Shown: positions 8,001 to 16,083 of the stretch, in pieces
How the letters are laid out: each line of letters opens with the position of its first letter
How positions within the stretch are numbered: the stretch's first letter is position 1
Source of the DNA: JAEUUM01 sp038326165
Lineage (GTDB): Bacteria > Bacteroidota > Bacteroidia > Chitinophagales > Saprospiraceae
Direction: 5' to 3'
Assembly (NCBI GenBank): GCA_038326165.1
Contig: JBBQJT010000045.1
Coordinates: 1 to 30,011, forward strand
Length of the DNA stretch: 30,011 nucleotides
Made by a program: the position numbers and the translations under genes
The notes under the pieces: model-generated
Told to the model about the DNA's origin: nothing
Seen by the model: the letters and a program-made list of their open reading frames with translations, nothing else
Databases searched by the model: none

Positions 8001-9468
8001 AAAACTGTGCTACCCTAAATCTATATTCTTCACCAACACCACTACCCCATTAGCAGGTAACACCTATCTTTGGGATGATGGAAATGGAAATACCAACAAC
8101 CAAGTAAATCCAGCATTTACTTTTCAGAAAGGGACATATATTGTGAAATTAATTGCTAGCAATTCACAAGGATGTCCAGATTCAGCTTCACAAAGCTTTA
8201 CTTTTATTGGCCCTGAAGGTACAATTGCATTTGATAAGAGTTCGATTTGTCTTTATGACGAGCTCACCTTTTCATTAAAAGATACTTCAGAAATTGGATC
8301 ATGGGAATGGGACTTTGGGGATGGCGTGATCATAAAAGGCGGGAGCCCTGTCAAGCACACTTATACCTTCCTCCCTCCTTCAGGTCAAACTACCGCAAAA
8401 CTTAAGCTCATAGATCCGTCTGGAGATTGTGAAGTGACCGTTGAAGTACCCGTGCCAATTATTCAAACTAAGGCCGCTTTCAATATCGATGGCCAAAGTC
8501 TATGCATTGGTTCAAATATATCATTGATCAACACAAGCGAATTTGCAGACAGTTATAGTTGGACCATAGGCAACCAAGCCCCAACTTCTGTCTTTGAGCC
8601 CAACTTCAATGTAACCCAAACTGGTACCCTTGCAATAACATTAATCGCTTCTAACCTGCAAGTAGGTTGCAAAGACACAATTACTTTGATATTTCAATTA
8701 GGGAGCTTAGCTCCACTTGAAGTATTTGGTGACACAATCTGTTTGGGTGACACAGCAACCATTGGAGTCTTGAATCCAGATTCGAGCTTCACCTACCTAT
8801 GGACTCCTTCAAGTACTTTAACAACACCCAATCAGGCCATTACCAATGCCAACCCCATAATTACTACTGCCTATACTCTCAACTACATTGATTCCTTAGG
8901 TTGTGACGGATTAGTTCAGGCTATTGTGGTTGTTGATGATGGTTCAGGATTGGATCAACTGATCATTGATACAGTCAAAATAAATTCATTGGTAACTATC
9001 AATTTACCTGGGACTGATGGGTTCATCTTTGAATGGACACCGTCTGGATTATTGAGTTGTTCAACTTGTCCAAATCCAAGTTTTACTGCAACCCAAGACA
9101 CCATCATTTTTGCAACTGTTTCAGATCCAAATGGATGTGGTGAGGGAACAATAGAAATCAGATTTATAGTCGCTTCGGAAGAAGTTAAGATCCCGAACGT
9201 ATTCACCCCGAACGGAGACGGTAAAAACGACGTTTTTGAAGTTTGGACTGGTATTGTAGGAACTAAAGGAATAGGACAATTGAGGATGAAAATCTGGGAT
9301 CGATGGGGTAACTTAATATATGAAAATCTTGATTCTTCCAAAAGGAATTGGGACGGAACATACAAGGATAAGCCATGCCCTTCCGATGTTTATGTTTATG
9401 GAATAGATGTTGTATTTTTTGATGGCAAAATCAAAAATTACAGGGGTGATATCACATTAATAAGGTAA
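5071..9468 (+). CDS. Large PKD-repeat surface protein with T9SS type B (gliding-motility) C-terminal domain
   Basis: This 1465-residue exported protein begins with a signal peptide (MNKLKILFLFTMLLGVSQKLFSQ). It consists of a string of PKD/Ig-like beta domains marked by WDFGDG-type motifs (for example YFWDFKDG near residue 47, WIWDFGDGN, FNWDFGNGN, WEWDFGDGV) with matching G-x-Y-x-V-x-L strands; at least eight can be counted by eye. The last about 90 residues, from PNVFTPNGDGKNDVF to YRGDITLIR, are the gliding-motility-associated C-terminal domain, the type B signal for T9SS export. Such proteins are adhesins or scaffolds on the cell surface. Paired cysteines (CxPP, GC at domain edges) suggest disulfide-stabilised domains. 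It converges on another type-B protein gene, 32 nt from its stop. Confidence 0.9.
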   Translation: MNKLKILFLFTMLLGVSQKLFSQGVDINKACLPITLEFSAPAGTSYFWDFKDGATSSLQNPQHLYTQAGVYNVTLNNGVGGPSIGTITVTILPELVADFITDKTKSCPPAAIIFNDKTNYPSGVTPTDHIWVFGDGKFANALSSTTNIYGIGLFSPALTVKTNTPGCSATIQKDDFIEVFKKPKTEIIASPDGSCNLPVIVSFSSSVVGEGPFQYQWTFPGNIIETTEIPLVKTFNIKGSYNILLKVTDKNGCSFDTFKIIQAGDIFIKPIIKSPCFPNEMEVTSQAPAGTHKWEFSPDASKPISFSRKTLLTFAGPGIKTVKYTWTSVDKSCTKDTTFTFRYEGDIYKIVSDYPFDCDGPILISYSVPDSLGLLGNFSWISPKYFTSNTPNPSFTYKKDTNNYSIYFDRFITTFLMLESKAGCKYEYTKLDTIVYTVAAFEVDSYKLCVPDTFCFKDLSGSSGKIIEWIWDFGDGNTQTITNAPNGNTCYAYSKPGVYEVTLFIKDEKGCTDGSYQIKLKVCGMDSDTTNGGGSCTPIGGKDIVICYGDSIQFNYSFGSPFLEGGKLITDNSYYFHHYLNSDSFNLTNPFYVPYTHLIGKEFITNEAMTVNGDFLIDTVGEITVKGAKAVASYMTNCVNRKTVMFKSKSINATNLLWQFPDGTSSTADSLNHSFTNTGDYLVKLTAWNAIDGCPPDYDSVLVSIRDLKANIGLLKEYCVGDTIKLDGINSTDVNNKCYKGYTWIFSREHRPLTTGMAVAQIVFQEPGPVDLILEVTDINGCLDSAFTNFTVHKVTAIMASIPDNVCAPKDIILTDQSTSITDPIVSWFWEVKDIMVSDLKNLVYTITTSTPNGKLYITHTVETKIGCRSSVIDSILIYTPISAIFVDPDAILCENEQVVFSAQDYVAQGSSLNFNWDFGNGNGSILQQANTKYSQSGLYQVKLIYTEKSSGCTDSLFKNITVLEAPDASFTTDAQGKLCYPKSIFFTNTTTPLAGNTYLWDDGNGNTNNQVNPAFTFQKGTYIVKLIASNSQGCPDSASQSFTFIGPEGTIAFDKSSICLYDELTFSLKDTSEIGSWEWDFGDGVIIKGGSPVKHTYTFLPPSGQTTAKLKLIDPSGDCEVTVEVPVPIIQTKAAFNIDGQSLCIGSNISLINTSEFADSYSWTIGNQAPTSVFEPNFNVTQTGTLAITLIASNLQVGCKDTITLIFQLGSLAPLEVFGDTICLGDTATIGVLNPDSSFTYLWTPSSTLTTPNQAITNANPIITTAYTLNYIDSLGCDGLVQAIVVVDDGSGLDQLIIDTVKINSLVTINLPGTDGFIFEWTPSGLLSCSTCPNPSFTATQDTIIFATVSDPNGCGEGTIEIRFIVASEEVKIPNVFTPNGDGKNDVFEVWTGIVGTKGIGQLRMKIWDRWGNLIYENLDSSKRNWDGTYKDKPCPSDVYVYGIDVVFFDGKIKNYRGDITLIR

Positions 9469-9524
9469 ATGGCTAGATTTCGAAATTCCTTGTTCTTATT
9501 TTATCTAATCAATGTGATATCGCC
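9445..9524. repeat. Inverted repeat formed by the 3' ends of two convergent T9SS genes
   Basis: The 24 nt at 9445-9468 (plus) and the 24 nt at 9501-9524 (minus) match at 20 positions in inverted orientation. Each encodes GDITLIR plus stop. The 32-nt spacer contains no T-tract typical of a terminator. It may fold as a hairpin in either transcript; it may also be only the by-product of two homologous sorting domains meeting tail to tail. Confidence 0.7.
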
Positions 9525-11708
9525 TTTTAACAGCTTTTTGGAACTGCCCGGTTCTGCGAGTTGATATTCACATACATAGACATAGACTTCTGATGGACTT
9601 GAAACTTCATTAATTACACCATTCCAAGATTCAAGAGGATTTTCTGTTTCAAATATTGCCTTACCAAATCGGTTGTAAATCTTCAACATGTAAAATGAAA
9701 AGGAATTGGTACATTCTGAATAATATCGAAAATCATCATTTCGGGCATCACCATTTGGTGTAAATACATTCGGGAATTTTATGTCACAAACACACAAACT
9801 GTCAGTTACCGTATAATTAACAATGAATGGACAAGGATTTCCTGAAAGTGTATCAGTGTACACACCAGGCTCTTTCACAACAAAACCTCCAATAATTATT
9901 TCAGAACCCTTGCAATAGGCTGTATCAAGTGCGAGTACTTGAATTTCATTCACCTGAAGTGATAAGACAAATATTGAATCGCAAGGAGCTCCTGCCAATG
10001 TATCGGCATAAATACCTGTTTGTTTAAGGACTTTACCACGAAATTCAACTGAATCGCCATTACATATTGTAACACTATCTGATACAATTTTTGGTTCTCC
10101 AATAGTAATAGTACTGGTGGCGTTCGCATCATCACAACCACTTGACACAGTCAGGCTAACAGTGTAAGTTCCACTTTGAGTGTATATATGAGTTGGACCA
10201 AATTCATTTGAAGCTGTTCCATCTCCAAAATTCCAATTGCTTGAAATGATGCTACCGGTTGAAGAATTGATAAATACAACATTTTCACCAATACAGGCAC
10301 TAGGTGGATTAGAGATTAAAGCTTCAACGGGTGTTACATCTTCGCATTTCACAATAATATTTTCATAACTTGAAGCAATGTTAAAGTTGACATCAATCAA
10401 ACTTCCACCAGTTTTTTCACTAAATGGAGCATTCTGAACATCCCAACCATCACTTTGGGTACCTAGAAACTGAGTAACATCAATCTCGGGACAACCACTA
10501 ATAAAATTTTCGTCGGTTTTGATGATCAAAGGTGCAAATGTCACATTGTTCAAAGTAGTGAAATTAGAGATGATATATCCTCCATCCAGCGCTTTGCGTA
10601 ATGCGGTATAGTGCGAACTCCCTTGATTATAAATTTTAGCAAAATCAAGATCGCCATTCATATCAGTTACGAATACAGCATTCTTATTCGGTACGAACCC
10701 TGTTGTCAAAGTACTAAATGAAAAAGTTGGTACGCCAATACCGAATCCTCCATTCTCTCTCTCTACAACTGAAGATCCACTGTCTGAACCATCAGAACCT
10801 ACGATGCTAAAATAAATTTTTGACCAAAGTAAATTACCTAAGGTGTCTGTTTTTAGTAAAAATACATCTGGGTAATCATTGAAAAATGTTTTGTTTATCG
10901 TGGTAGCTCCTGTTATAACATACCCTAATTTATCCTTTGTTTCAATAATATCATACGCATAAGTCCTATGATTTGGAGCGCCATACCCTTTCATGAATTT
11001 CAAGTCACCATTAATATCTGTTTTTAGAATCATGGCGTAGAATGTGCCTCCAACGATATAACGACCTGTTAGGATCAAATTCCCAAATGAATCTTCCTTA
11101 ACTGCATTTGCTTCATTGTAATCGCCTGGGTTTCCATAAGTTTTTGTCCACAGCACTGTGCCAGAATCATTCAATTTCATAAGATAAACATCATCCCAAA
11201 AATTATTCACATCCGTGCCATAGCTTCCACTAGCGCCAGCCAAAACAAAGCCACCATCCTTGGTTTGAACCACGGATTGCACAAAATTATTCCCCGATAC
11301 ATTCAATAATTTCTGCCATTTGGTAACACCATCATAGCCGATTCTAGCAACAGATAAACGATATGCATTGAATTGACCAATATTACTGGCTATCAACAAA
11401 TCTCCTTCCTTGGTGTCCACTATACCTGGAAAAACATTATTAATTGTACTGCTAATTCCTAGTTTCTTAACCCACTCTACTTCTCCTGCACATGATATTT
11501 TAGTAAGTGTGATTTGCTGTGAAGAGCCTGAACTGTCGGATATGCCAATAAATGCGTAACCACCATCCTTGGTAGCTGTGATGTTAAATGCTTGGCTGGC
11601 CAAGGGTTTTTCATATATCTTCTGAAAAGTAATCCTTTGAGCCATTGACAATTGACCAAAGAATAAAAAAGAAGCTAAAAACAATGTACAAAGACTCACT
11701 TTTTTCAT
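9501..11708 (-). CDS. Beta-propeller-like/PKD surface protein with T9SS type B C-terminal domain
   Basis: The start is placed at the ATG at 11706-11708, which begins a clear signal peptide (MKKVSLCTLFLASFLFFGQLSMAQ); the in-frame ATG 33 nt further upstream would spoil it. The mature N-terminal about 400 residues contain repeated TKDGGYAFIG / TKDGGFVLAG / DGGYIIS strands, each about 50-60 residues apart, of the kind that build beta-propeller folds. A PKD domain follows (SNWNFGDGTASNEF ... TYTVSLTV). The C-terminus, from PNVFTPNGDARNDDF to LKGDITLIR, is the type B T9SS signal. Probably a surface-exposed or secreted structural protein of about 735 residues. It converges on the 1465-residue protein gene and both end in the same heptapeptide, GDITLIR. 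Confidence 0.88.
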   Translation of the reverse strand: MKKVSLCTLFLASFLFFGQLSMAQRITFQKIYEKPLASQAFNITATKDGGYAFIGISDSSGSSQQITLTKISCAGEVEWVKKLGISSTINNVFPGIVDTKEGDLLIASNIGQFNAYRLSVARIGYDGVTKWQKLLNVSGNNFVQSVVQTKDGGFVLAGASGSYGTDVNNFWDDVYLMKLNDSGTVLWTKTYGNPGDYNEANAVKEDSFGNLILTGRYIVGGTFYAMILKTDINGDLKFMKGYGAPNHRTYAYDIIETKDKLGYVITGATTINKTFFNDYPDVFLLKTDTLGNLLWSKIYFSIVGSDGSDSGSSVVERENGGFGIGVPTFSFSTLTTGFVPNKNAVFVTDMNGDLDFAKIYNQGSSHYTALRKALDGGYIISNFTTLNNVTFAPLIIKTDENFISGCPEIDVTQFLGTQSDGWDVQNAPFSEKTGGSLIDVNFNIASSYENIIVKCEDVTPVEALISNPPSACIGENVVFINSSTGSIISSNWNFGDGTASNEFGPTHIYTQSGTYTVSLTVSSGCDDANATSTITIGEPKIVSDSVTICNGDSVEFRGKVLKQTGIYADTLAGAPCDSIFVLSLQVNEIQVLALDTAYCKGSEIIIGGFVVKEPGVYTDTLSGNPCPFIVNYTVTDSLCVCDIKFPNVFTPNGDARNDDFRYYSECTNSFSFYMLKIYNRFGKAIFETENPLESWNGVINEVSSPSEVYVYVCEYQLAEPGSSKKLLKGDITLIR

Positions 11709-11784
11709 ACTGAAACAAATTAAGCTGCCAATATAAAGCAAAAAATAGTAATTTTATCTTCTTGGTAATTTCAAATTTATCTAA

Positions 11785-13071
11785 ATGACTCAGGATAGAA
11801 GAAAATTCTTGTTGGCTTCAGGGCTTGGATTGGGTACATTACTGCCTGCATTACCTAGCTCCAAAACCAAAGATTGGACTTGGTTGCACGATCTAAAAAA
11901 CATATCCGTTGATGATTCTATCGAAGATGAAGCTTATTGGCATGAAATCAGAAGGGCTTTTACAGTTTCCTCAACTGTCATCAATCTCAACAATGGAGGT
12001 GTAAGTCCCTCCCCATTGACAGTACAACAAGCCGTGGAAAGGTACAATCAACTCAGCAATGAAGCTCCATCCTATTACATGTGGCGGATACTGGATCAAG
12101 GTCGGGAACCCCTGAGGGAAAGACTTGCTAATCTTGCTGGTTGTAGTCCTGACGAAATTGCCATTAACAGAAATGCTTCTGAGGCATTGGAGACAATCAT
12201 TTTTGGTCTTCGATTGGAAAAAGGTGATGAAATAGTTTTGACCAAACAAGACTATCCAAATATGATCAATGCCTGGAAACAAAGAGCGCATAGGGACGGC
12301 ATTGTACTCAAATGGATAAATCTTGAACTTCCAATTGAAAATGAATCAGATCTGGCCAATCAATATATCAATGCATTCACTTCCAAAACTAAAATCGTTC
12401 ATATAACTCATGTTATCAACTGGACCGGACAGATCATCCCTTCACGGAGAATTGCGGATGAAGCCCACAAAAGAGGCATAGAGGTTCTTGTAGATGGAGC
12501 ACATTCCTTTGTACATATTGACTTCAAAATTCCTGACCTCGGTGCTGATTATTTTGGAACTAGCCTTCATAAATGGTTGTGCGCGCCTATCGGAAGTGGA
12601 ATGCTTTATGTGAAAAAAGATAAAATCAGCAAACTTTATCCATTATTAGCAGCAGGAGATCCTGAAAGCGAGGACATTAGAAAGTTCGAAAATTTAGGCA
12701 CCCGATCTTTCCCAATTGAACAAGGAATCGCTCAGGCCATTGATTTCAATGAGATGCTTGGTATGGAACGAAAAGAAAAAAGACTTCGTTTCTTGAAAAA
12801 CTATTGGTGTCAAAAAGTCAATGAACTCGAAGAGGTCCATCTTAATACTTCTCTTAAAAATAATTTCAGTTGTGCAATCGCCAATATCTCCATCAAAGGC
12901 AAAACCCCCGCAGATCTAGACGGCTATCTGTGGGACAAACATAAAATTCATACCGTTGGTATTGTCTGGGAAAATATAAACGGAGTCAGAATTACACCAA
13001 ATGTTTATACCCAATTGTCAGAATTGGACAAACTAGTTGATGCAATCCATAAATTTGTGAAGCTAAAGTAA
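11785..13071 (+). CDS. Class V aminotransferase-fold PLP enzyme with Tat-type signal (isopenicillin N epimerase-like)
   Basis: The 428-residue protein starts with D-RRKFLLASGLGLG, a twin-arginine motif followed by a hydrophobic stretch, so export to the periplasm in folded form with its cofactor is likely. The fold-type I PLP residues are visible: NRNASEALE (phosphate-side region, about 128-136), VDGAH with D237 and H240 (pyridine-nitrogen Asp), and LHKW with K263 as the Schiff-base lysine. LNNGGVSP and the long C-terminal domain match the CefD/NifS-like class V family. Family members include epimerases, cysteine desulfurases and other lyases; substrate cannot be assigned. It lies 24 nt upstream of gmhA on the same strand, which suggests cotranscription with the heptose genes, though a functional tie is only inference. 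Confidence 0.88.
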   Translation: MTQDRRKFLLASGLGLGTLLPALPSSKTKDWTWLHDLKNISVDDSIEDEAYWHEIRRAFTVSSTVINLNNGGVSPSPLTVQQAVERYNQLSNEAPSYYMWRILDQGREPLRERLANLAGCSPDEIAINRNASEALETIIFGLRLEKGDEIVLTKQDYPNMINAWKQRAHRDGIVLKWINLELPIENESDLANQYINAFTSKTKIVHITHVINWTGQIIPSRRIADEAHKRGIEVLVDGAHSFVHIDFKIPDLGADYFGTSLHKWLCAPIGSGMLYVKKDKISKLYPLLAAGDPESEDIRKFENLGTRSFPIEQGIAQAIDFNEMLGMERKEKRLRFLKNYWCQKVNELEEVHLNTSLKNNFSCAIANISIKGKTPADLDGYLWDKHKIHTVGIVWENINGVRITPNVYTQLSELDKLVDAIHKFVKLK

Positions 13072-13095
13072 TAGCATTCCATTTATAAAAAAGTT

Positions 13096-13665
13096 ATGAT
13101 AGAAAAGAGAATATTAGAAAGTATAGCAGTCAAACAGCGGTTATTGGATTCCAAAGACCTTATTCAGGCTATTGATGAAGCTGCACAAGCCATGATTCAA
13201 ACCTTTAACCAATCAGGAAAAATACTTCTCTGCGGTAATGGGGGATCCGCAGGAGACGCACAGCACATTGCAGCGGAATTGAGCGGAAGATTTTATTATG
13301 ACAGACTACCCCTTTATGCTGAAGCGCTCCATGTCAATACATCTTATCTAACTGCAGTGGCAAACGATTATGGTTATGAATTTGTCTACAGCAGAATGGT
13401 CGAAGCTGCTGGAAAAAAAGGTGATTTGCTTGTTGGAATTTCAACAAGTGGTGGTTCAAAAAACGTTGCAAATGCCATGGCAAGTGCGCGCGAAAAAGGG
13501 ATGCTAACCATTGCCTTGACAGGCGAAAAACATGGAATCATGCACGAATTGGCAGACATTTCGATTATGGTGCCTTCATTTGATACTCCACGCATTCAAG
13601 AGTGCCACATATTAATAGGTCATATTTGGTGTGAAATGATTGAATCCACTCTGTTTCCAAAATGA
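13096..13665 (+). CDS. gmhA: Phosphoheptose (sedoheptulose 7-phosphate) isomerase
   Basis: GmhA turns D-sedoheptulose 7-phosphate into D-glycero-D-manno-heptose 7-phosphate, the first step of ADP- or GDP-heptose supply for lipopolysaccharide core and S-layer or O-glycans. The 189-residue SIS-domain protein has the family core GNGGSAGDAQHIAAELSGRF (about 50-69, with the zinc-associated His and Glu), ISTSGGSKNV (phosphate-binding loop) and the C-terminal TPRIQECHILIGHIWCEMIE helix. Its stop overlaps the gmhB start by 4 nt (ATGA), showing a tight translational unit. Confidence 0.95.
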   Translation: MIEKRILESIAVKQRLLDSKDLIQAIDEAAQAMIQTFNQSGKILLCGNGGSAGDAQHIAAELSGRFYYDRLPLYAEALHVNTSYLTAVANDYGYEFVYSRMVEAAGKKGDLLVGISTSGGSKNVANAMASAREKGMLTIALTGEKHGIMHELADISIMVPSFDTPRIQECHILIGHIWCEMIESTLFPK

Positions 13666-14240
13666 GTGGTGCATCAATAGACTACCGTGATTGGACCTTA
13701 TTTCTTGACAGAGATGGTGTTATCAATCGCCGGATCATAGGGGGATATATTACCAAGCCATCGGAATTGAAACTATTGCCAGGTGCAGGGGAAGCAATCG
13801 GTATATTTTCACAAATTTTTTCAAGAATCATTGTTGTGACCAATCAACAAGGAATTGGCAAAGGTGTAATGAGTCAACACGATCTTGCTCAAGTTCATCA
13901 TGAAATGACTTCGCAGCTTGACAAATACCAAGCTAGAATAGATGCCATATACTTTTGCCCTTTTTTATCCAGAGATAATCCCACTTGTAGGAAACCCAAT
14001 ACTGGTATGGCTGATCAGGCCTTGGACCAATTTCAAGATATAAATTTCGTGAAAAGCTTGATGATCGGTGATAGTCCCTCTGATATACAATTTGGAAAAA
14101 GGAAAGGCATGATGACCATTCTCATCAGACATGAATACGAAGAAGTATTGCTTCCAGACCAACTCAAACCAGATTTTGAAGCAGATGGTTTGTTCAGCAT
14201 TGCAAATAACATTTTGAGTGGGCATATCAAACTAAAATAG
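13662..14240 (+). CDS. gmhB: Heptose 1,7-bisphosphate phosphatase, with an altered zinc loop
   Basis: This is a HAD-superfamily phosphatase of 192 residues, the usual GmhB length. Motif I is FLDRDGVIN with nucleophile D16 and D18, motif II is VVTNQQGIGKG with T60, and the Lys region is CRKPNTGM. Motif IV is IGDSPSD with D137. GmhB removes the 1- or 7-phosphate of manno-heptose bisphosphate. Canonical GmhB has a structural zinc loop C-x-H...C-x-C before RKP. Here the loop reads C99-P-F101 ... P107-T-C109-RKP, so only two of the four ligands survive and the loop is short. The catalytic Asp residues are intact. Translation is coupled to gmhA by a 4-nt overlap, which strengthens the assignment. 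Confidence 0.88.
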   Translation: MSGASIDYRDWTLFLDRDGVINRRIIGGYITKPSELKLLPGAGEAIGIFSQIFSRIIVVTNQQGIGKGVMSQHDLAQVHHEMTSQLDKYQARIDAIYFCPFLSRDNPTCRKPNTGMADQALDQFQDINFVKSLMIGDSPSDIQFGKRKGMMTILIRHEYEEVLLPDQLKPDFEADGLFSIANNILSGHIKLK

Positions 14241-14287
14241 ATCCTATAAACAAAACAGACCCTCTATTCGTTAATCGGACTATAAAA

Positions 14288-14323
14288 AAAAATGCCCTCC
14301 TGAAAAATCAGAAGGGCATTTTT
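14288..14323. terminator. Bidirectional rho-independent terminator
   Basis: A 16-nt arm (14288-14303, AAAAATGCCCTCCTGA) pairs with 14308-14323 around an AAAA loop, with one mismatch. A-run and T-run flanks allow termination in both directions. It sits between the convergent ends of gmhB (+) and the OmpA-family gene (-). Confidence 0.85.
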
Positions 14324-14345
14324 AACGAAGCCTTAAATAGTCTTC

Positions 14346-15902
14346 TTATTTAACTAATAGTAATTCAAACTCAACACGACGGTTCATTTGACGACCATTA
14401 ACTGTTTTGTTATCACCAATAGGCATAGTTTCACCAAAACCTACTGAAGTCAATCGCTTGACATCAATACCTTTTCCTACCAGATATTTTACGCATGTCG
14501 CAGCACGTCTTGAAGATAAAGCCATGTTGAATTTATCAGAGCCTACATTATCTGTGTGCGCGGTAATGTTCACATTGTAATTAGGATATTTAGCCAAGAT
14601 ATCAGAAACCTGATTGATGATAGGAATAGATAATTCTTTTAGATTATCAGAATTTGTCTCGAATTGAATATTCTTAACAGCCAAATCCAAGGCAGCCTTC
14701 TCTTCAACTTTGATTTCAGGGCAACCGTTATTAGCAACAGTTCCAGCAACAGTAGGGCACTTGTCATCTGCATCAGTTATTCCATCTCCATCAGTATCTG
14801 GGCAACCTTTCATTGAAGCAATTCCTTTTACATTAGGGCATTTGTCATCAGCATCTGTGATTCCATCACCATCTGAATCTGGACAACCTTTCATTGAAGC
14901 AATTCCTTTTACATTGGGGCATTTGTCATCGGCATCAGTAATTCCATCACCATCAGCATCAGGGCAACCTTTCATTGCAGCTAGTCCAAATACATCAGGA
15001 CAACTATCATCTTTATCAGGAATTCCATCCTTATCTAAGTCAGGACAACCATTGAATTCAACCAAACCTGGTACGTCAACGCAAGCGTCATTTTTGTCAA
15101 TTATGCCATCACCATCTTTATCAGGGCAACCTGCAAACTGAACCAAACCTGCTTCATCAGGACATGCATCCTTCTTATCAGAAACACCATCTTTATCTCT
15201 ATCGTTGGGAAGAAATCGATAGGTTAATGTTAGATTTGCGAAGCTGTACCAATCATCATTTGCAGCATCTCCACTTTCGCTAACACCGTCCAAGTAATCT
15301 TGAAAAACTGGACGAAGTCCAAATTCAGCACCTAGATTCCATCTTTCATTTAGGTCATAACGCAAACCAAGACCAAATGGAACTGCTAAGCTTGCTGTAG
15401 GCTTGTCTGCCTTAATATCTACTTCTTCACCGGCCATATTAGGACGATTGGGGAAAGCCGGATCATTATAATTTACTTTTGCCTCACCTGTGAATGCACC
15501 AGCCACACCACCAAATAGGTATGGGCTTAACACTTTTCTGAAGGTACCATCTTCTCTGTATCTTCTGTGTCCTAGTATATCCCACTCTAAGAGCAATCCT
15601 AGTTCATTTATTGAATTTGAAAAATTATAACCTCTTGCCTTTCTTTCATCTGACCAATTCAAGTCATCTCCTTTTACTTTTCCTCCTGCATAGTTCAAGC
15701 GGAGGCCTAAGTTTTGGTTAAAATTTCGGCGTAAAAATGCACCATAACCGAATTGCAGTGTGTTAAAATCCATGTAAGGATTTGGGTTAAGATCACCTTG
15801 ATAGCCCATGCCTCCAAGCTGTAGGGCTAAATCCCATTTTGATTGAGATTGGGCAAAAGTCGCTGTGAAAACAACAATTAAAACAATAAAAAACTTTCTC
15901 AT
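14346..15902 (-). CDS. OmpA-family outer membrane protein with thrombospondin type 3 repeats
   Basis: The start is set at the ATG at 15900-15902, which opens a signal peptide (MRKFFIVLIVVFTATFAQSQ); an in-frame ATG at 15983 lies in the promoter region and adds 27 unlikely residues. The 518-residue product has four parts. First is the signal. Second is an outer-membrane beta-barrel of about 200 residues (alternating aromatic strands, GLGLRYDLNERWNLGAEFGLRP). Third are six 27-residue calcium-binding TSP3 repeats (D-x-D-x-DGI-x-D-x-x-D-x-C-P ... GCP). Last is an OmpA C-terminal domain (ITAHTDNVGSDKFNMALSSRRA ... NRRVEF) that binds peptidoglycan. It links the outer membrane to the wall with a Ca2+-loaded spacer. 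The three C-terminal repeats are nearly identical. Confidence 0.94.
   Translation of the reverse strand: MRKFFIVLIVVFTATFAQSQSKWDLALQLGGMGYQGDLNPNPYMDFNTLQFGYGAFLRRNFNQNLGLRLNYAGGKVKGDDLNWSDERKARGYNFSNSINELGLLLEWDILGHRRYREDGTFRKVLSPYLFGGVAGAFTGEAKVNYNDPAFPNRPNMAGEEVDIKADKPTASLAVPFGLGLRYDLNERWNLGAEFGLRPVFQDYLDGVSESGDAANDDWYSFANLTLTYRFLPNDRDKDGVSDKKDACPDEAGLVQFAGCPDKDGDGIIDKNDACVDVPGLVEFNGCPDLDKDGIPDKDDSCPDVFGLAAMKGCPDADGDGITDADDKCPNVKGIASMKGCPDSDGDGITDADDKCPNVKGIASMKGCPDTDGDGITDADDKCPTVAGTVANNGCPEIKVEEKAALDLAVKNIQFETNSDNLKELSIPIINQVSDILAKYPNYNVNITAHTDNVGSDKFNMALSSRRAATCVKYLVGKGIDVKRLTSVGFGETMPIGDNKTVNGRQMNRRVEFELLLVK
14740..15200 (-). repeat. 81-bp coding tandem repeats (TSP3 units) within the OmpA-family gene
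   Basis: Six units of 27 codons are present. The two most alike are the DNA units beginning at about 14803 and 14884, which share a register of exactly 81 bp and differ at only a few positions. The more N-terminal units have diverged. The pattern suggests recent duplication at the C-terminal side of the repeat block. Because the period is a multiple of three, change in copy number would keep the frame. Confidence 0.85.
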
Positions 15903-15958
15903 TTGAGTTGATAATTTGTTTAAGAAATCCCTTGGTGGGGTTTTTTGAAAATGATGGT

Positions 15959-15990
15959 CAAAATTACACGTTTTAATTGACAATACAACA
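15959..15990 (-). promoter_or_regulatory. Bacteroidota-type promoter of the OmpA-family gene
   Basis: On the minus strand, TAATTTTG (15959-15966) fits the -7 consensus TAnnTTTG. TGTTG at 15986-15990 supplies the -33 TTG with a 19-nt spacer. Transcription would begin near 15952, leaving a leader of about 50 nt before the ATG at 15902. This supports the shorter start of that gene. Confidence 0.6.
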
Positions 15991-16083
15991 GGTTAGTAAT
16001 TTCTTTGAGTTGCATTTTCGTAAAATTTAATAACACGTTTTGGACTCGATTTGCCCTGAAAGGTCACTAAATTTTAAAATAAT

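Noticed and set aside
8955..9365. 136-codon minus-strand open frame within the PKD protein gene
   Set aside because: Antisense shadow of the conserved type B sorting domain region; composition is not protein-like for this genome.
14710..15141. 143-codon plus-strand open frame with repeated GQPFIEAIPFTLGHLSSASVIPSPS units
   Set aside because: It is the antisense of the TSP3 repeats; the repeat pattern and openness come from the true minus-strand OmpA gene.
15903..15983. Upstream in-frame start for the OmpA-family gene
   Set aside because: It lies in the probable promoter region and would bury the signal peptide.
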